Origin: an uncultured Pelagibacteraceae bacterium
GTDB lineage: Bacteria > Pseudomonadota > Alphaproteobacteria > Pelagibacterales > Pelagibacteraceae
Assembly: GCA_902531025.1 (NCBI GenBank)
Contig: CACACV010000003.1
Location: 1 to 32,567 of the forward strand
DNA length: 32,567 bases
Direction: 5' to 3'
The notes beneath the pieces are model-generated. The model had not been told where the DNA came from. It saw nothing but the letters and a program-made list of their open reading frames with translations, and ran no database searches. Shown piece after piece: positions 29,084 to 32,567 of this stretch. Made by a program: the position numbers and the translations under genes. How positions within the stretch are numbered: position 1 is the stretch's first letter; each line of letters opens with the position of its first letter.

Positions 29084-29917
29084 ATGGCAAAATATTTGGT
29101 CGAAACTTATTACACTTGTAACATTAAGGTGAGTCATTACCTTGATGATATTAGTCAAAATAGTCTTAAAAATCTAGAAAAACAAGAAGATGGCAAATTT
29201 GAGATTCTTGAAATGAAATTAGATAGTAGAAAGACAAAAAATCTTGATAAAAAAAATAATAAAAAAATTAATGTTGCTGAAAAAGATGAAGCAGTACCCA
29301 TTTCAAATAGTTCAAAAAATCAAAATTTCAAATTAAGTGAAAGTTTAATTGGAAATGTTAAAGAAAATTTAGGAAAGAGATTTAGTATGCCCGATAGAAG
29401 AAAAGGTTACATTCAAAAAGCATCGGTTGGTGATCATAAAGTTTATTTGCATACTGGAGAATATGAAGATGGAAAAATTGGTGAGATTTTTATTGATACA
29501 AGTAAAGAAGGAGAATTAGTAAAAGCCCTAATGAACAATTTTGCAATAGCTATATCTTTAGGTTTGCAGTATGGAGTTCCTCTTGATGAATTTGTGAATG
29601 CATATGTTGATACAAAATTTGAACCTTCGGGAAAAGTTTACGGAAACGATAGAATTCTTAGCGCTACTTCTATATTAGATTATATATTTAGAGAACTTGC
29701 TATTTCTTACCTAAACAGAGAAGACTTGGCTCACACACCTTCGATAGGAGTTGCTGAAAAATCGGAAGAAAATGTCCAAGATGATAGCTCAGAAAATCAA
29801 AGTCATTTTTTAAAAATTGTCAAAGATATTACTAGTAAAGGATTTGTAAGAAATAATTACAAAAAAAAACTTGTTGATCTTTCAGATATTAGAATAAATC
29901 TTAAGGGTAAAAAATAA
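29084..29917 (+). CDS. Stand-alone protein similar to the C-terminal domain of B12-dependent ribonucleotide reductase NrdJ
   Basis: [42 protein letters not shown]...[40 protein letters not shown]...[24 protein letters not shown] resembles the NrdJ C-terminal region; no catalytic RNR barrel present. Confidence 0.82.
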   Translation: MAKYLVETYYTCNIKVSHYLDDISQNSLKNLEKQEDGKFEILEMKLDSRKTKNLDKKNNKKINVAEKDEAVPISNSSKNQNFKLSESLIGNVKENLGKRFSMPDRRKGYIQKASVGDHKVYLHTGEYEDGKIGEIFIDTSKEGELVKALMNNFAIAISLGLQYGVPLDEFVNAYVDTKFEPSGKVYGNDRILSATSILDYIFRELAISYLNREDLAHTPSIGVAEKSEENVQDDSSENQSHFLKIVKDITSKGFVRNNYKKKLVDLSDIRINLKGKK

Positions 29918-31702
29918 TTAATTTTTTTTCTTAATTGACAAGTTTAATTCTTTTAACTGCTCTTCGCTAACATTAGAGGGAGCATTCATCATTAAATCTT
30001 GAGCATTTTGATTCATTGGAAACATAGTAACTTCTCTGATATTTTTTTCATTAGCTAGAAGCATTACAATTCTATCAATTCCTGGTGCCAAACCTCCATG
30101 GGGTGGCGCCCCATAACTTAAAGCATTTATCATTCCGCTAAATTTTTCATCAACATTTGATTTTGAATAACCTGCAATTTCAAAGAGTTTATACATCAAT
30201 TCTGGAATATGGTTTCTAATCGCTCCAGATGAAAGCTCAACTCCATTACACACAATATCATACTGATAAGCTTTCATTGATAATGGATTTGTAAAATCAA
30301 GATTTTTAATATCTCCTTGTGGCATTGAGAATGGGTTATGACTAAATTTTATTTTTTTAGTTTCTTCATCTTTCTCAAACATTGGATAATCTACTATCCA
30401 ACAAAAAGAGAAACAATTATTATCAATTAAATCTAACTCTTCAGCCAGTTTTACTCTTGCCATATTTAAAATTTTTTGAATTTCATTTTTTTTTCCACAA
30501 GATAAAAATACAGTGTCTCCCACTTCTGCTTTTGCAAGTTTCATTATTTCTACTATGGAGTCTTCAGAAAAAAATTTTCCTACTGGACCTTTGCCAGTCA
30601 ATTTATCACTTTTTTCAATTGTAAAATATGCTAGCCCCGAAGATCCTTGTTCTTTTGCCCAGTTATCTATTTTATCAAAAAAACTTCTTGGTTTATCTTT
30701 GGTGTTTTTGGTAATTAAACATCTTACCAATGAACCTTCTTTAACTAGCTTTTTAAATATATCAAATTTGACATCACCTCTATGAAAAATTTCAGTTAAA
30801 TCTGATATTACCAATGGATTTCTTAAATCTGGTTTATCTGTTCCATATTTTAGCATAGAATCTGAGTAAGTAATTTTTGGGAATTTGTTTTGTAGAATTT
30901 TTTTATTTGAAAATTTTGTAAATACTTTTAAAAATAATTTTTCAAATACATCAAAAACATCTTCTTGTTCTACAAATGACATTTCAACATCTAATTGATA
31001 AAACTCTCCTGGACTTCTGTCAGCTCTTGCGTCTTCGTCTCTAAAACACGGTGCAATTTGAAAATATTTATCAAATCCTGAAACCATAATTAATTGTTTA
31101 AATTGTTGTGGAGCTTGAGGTAGTGCATAAAACTTTCCTGGGTTTAATCTACTTGGAACCAAAAAATCTCTTGCTCCTTCAGGACTTGAAGAAGTAAGAA
31201 TTGGCGTTTGGAATTCTAAAAAACCTAATTTTTCCATCTCAGATCTAATAAAAGAAATTATTTTAGATCTTAAAATTATATTTTGATGAATTTTTTTTCT
31301 TCTTAAATCTAAAAATCTATATTTAAGTCTAATTTCTTCTGCATACTCTTGATCAGAAAAAATAGGCATTGGTAATTCTTTAGTGCTTCCCAATATTTCA
31401 AAAGTATTAATTGAAACTTCTATTTCTCCAGTTGATATATTAAGATTAATAGTTTCTTTAGATCGTTCAACAACTTTACCTTCAATTTTTACTACAGTTT
31501 CAAGAGGTATTTTTTCTATTTCTTTAAAAATAGAATTACTTTTATCAATTACACATTGAGTAAGACCATAATTATCTCTTAAATCAAGAAATAATAAATT
31601 TCCATGATCTCTTTTTTTGTTAATCCATCCAGATAAAATTATTTTATTTCCTTTATGAGTTAAATTTAACTCATTACATTTATGTGTTCTATAACTTGTC
31701 AA
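29918..31702 (-). CDS. aspS: Aspartyl-tRNA synthetase
   Basis: YRTHKCNELN, HGNLLFLDLRDNYGLTQ, FRDEDARADRSPGEFYQLDVEMSF, GAPPHGGLAPGIDRIVML. Confidence 0.96.
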   Translation of the reverse strand: MTSYRTHKCNELNLTHKGNKIILSGWINKKRDHGNLLFLDLRDNYGLTQCVIDKSNSIFKEIEKIPLETVVKIEGKVVERSKETINLNISTGEIEVSINTFEILGSTKELPMPIFSDQEYAEEIRLKYRFLDLRRKKIHQNIILRSKIISFIRSEMEKLGFLEFQTPILTSSSPEGARDFLVPSRLNPGKFYALPQAPQQFKQLIMVSGFDKYFQIAPCFRDEDARADRSPGEFYQLDVEMSFVEQEDVFDVFEKLFLKVFTKFSNKKILQNKFPKITYSDSMLKYGTDKPDLRNPLVISDLTEIFHRGDVKFDIFKKLVKEGSLVRCLITKNTKDKPRSFFDKIDNWAKEQGSSGLAYFTIEKSDKLTGKGPVGKFFSEDSIVEIMKLAKAEVGDTVFLSCGKKNEIQKILNMARVKLAEELDLIDNNCFSFCWIVDYPMFEKDEETKKIKFSHNPFSMPQGDIKNLDFTNPLSMKAYQYDIVCNGVELSSGAIRNHIPELMYKLFEIAGYSKSNVDEKFSGMINALSYGAPPHGGLAPGIDRIVMLLANEKNIREVTMFPMNQNAQDLMMNAPSNVSEEQLKELNLSIKKKN

Positions 31703-31703
31703 T

Positions 31704-32360
31704 TTATAAAATCTCTTTTATTGTTTTTAAACTTATAGGCTTTTTCTTTTTTAAACTGAGTTCATCAACTTTATATATAAATTCAGATATTTTGCCATAG
31801 GATCTCTCTATTCTATTAACTATAAATTCAATTATTTGTTTTTCCAATTTAATTTGACGATCTGAAAAATTCTTTAAAATTATAGCAAAAATTAACTCAT
31901 CATCTGGTGGTTTAATCTTGGCCTGTAAAGAATTTCTTGATCTTGAAACCAAATCTGGAAGTTTAAAATTTATCTCACTTAAAGGGGTTTCGGAATTAAT
32001 TAGTAAATATTTGCTATCTTGATCAATCAAATTAAAAATTGAATAAATTAAATTTTCATCAATTCCATTTGAAAATTCATCAATTATAATACTTTCATAT
32101 AATTTAATTTTATTGAAAACTTCGTTGCTAATATCCTTTTCATTTAATAATAGAGCTGAACTCTTTGATTTAAAAATATTAGCAAGATGAGTTTTGCCTG
32201 AGAATTTTTCTCCACTAATATTAAGAATTTTTTTTTCCCATTTCGGCCACTTATCAACTAGATTAAAAGCGAAATAATTACTATCTGATACAAAATAATC
32301 ATGATCATTAAAAGATTTTTTAAAATTAAAATTTAATAGTAATTGATTAAGTTCTCTCAT
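31704..32360 (-). CDS. hda: DnaA-related regulatory protein Hda/HdaA-like
   Basis: AAA+ Walker A GEKFSGKTH, Walker B SIIIDEF, SRSRNSLQAKIKPPDDEL sensor region, N-terminal QLLLNF. ATG at 32360 overlaps the upstream TGA (ATGA), so it is preferred over 32372. Confidence 0.87.
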   Translation of the reverse strand: MRELNQLLLNFNFKKSFNDHDYFVSDSNYFAFNLVDKWPKWEKKILNISGEKFSGKTHLANIFKSKSSALLLNEKDISNEVFNKIKLYESIIIDEFSNGIDENLIYSIFNLIDQDSKYLLINSETPLSEINFKLPDLVSRSRNSLQAKIKPPDDELIFAIILKNFSDRQIKLEKQIIEFIVNRIERSYGKISEFIYKVDELSLKKKKPISLKTIKEIL

Positions 32361-32567
32361 TGTATTTTCCAAATCTTATTTGAAGTATCAACTTTAAAAT
32401 CATATAAATCCATAATATCTAAAAACTTATTTGGGTTTCCATTAAATATTATTTTGTAAATAATTTCTTTATTATTGAAAGTTTCTATTTCATACTTCGA
32501 AATGAGATCAACAGAAGAAAGTATATTTTCTAATTCTTCTGAAAATTTAGTATTATTTGATTTTATT
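32357..32567 (-). CDS. 3' end of a CDS truncated by window edge, probable DUF2066 protein
   Basis: Open minus-strand frame of 69 codons: IKSNNTKFSEELENILSSVDLISKYEIETFNNKEIIYKIIFNGNPNKFLDIMDLYDFKVDTSNKIWKIQ-stop. DUF2066 guess rests on gene order upstream of hda and tail shape. Confidence 0.6.
   Translation of the reverse strand, partial: IKSNNTKFSEELENILSSVDLISKYEIETFNNKEIIYKIIFNGNPNKFLDIMDLYDFKVDTSNKIWKIQ

Noticed and set aside
30382-30785. Plus-strand ORFs of 80 and 90 aa
   Set aside because: Overlapping shadow frames antisense to aspS.

Overview
AT-rich, densely packed alphaproteobacterial chromosomal segment. The gene content looks like Pelagibacterales/SAR11, but that lineage is an inference. 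About 30 protein-coding genes tile nearly the whole window. No rRNA, tRNA, CRISPR array, transposase, integrase or phage gene was recognised. From left to right: a catabolic-looking minus-strand block (ROK kinase, SDR, glyoxalase-type VOC protein, aldehyde dehydrogenase, PhyH dioxygenase, EamA transporter, YbaK deacylase); glnA; an iscR-sufBCDSU-sufT-sufA operon; an alpha/beta hydrolase; anmK / tyrS; an AsmA-like giant protein; prfB; mrcA; RNase E/G; thiSG; aroQ-accB-accC; DUF2155 and NDUFA12-like; an orphan NrdJ C-terminal-like protein; aspS; hda; and the C-terminal end of a probable DUF2066 gene. I see no clear new multigene system. The points most worth a second look are: (1) prfB is split in the ORF track by a canonical +1 programmed frameshift site (AAGGAG TTT CTT TGA), and joining the frames gives a 365-aa RF2; (2) a near-perfect IscR type-1-like operator lies over the iscR-suf promoter; (3) the RNase E/G homologue lacks the CPxC Zn-link; (4) the ROK kinase lacks the CxCGxxGCxE zinc motif; (5) a stand-alone NrdJ C-terminal-like protein has no catalytic barrel; (6) four convergent gene pairs overlap by exactly 4 nt on shared stop codons.
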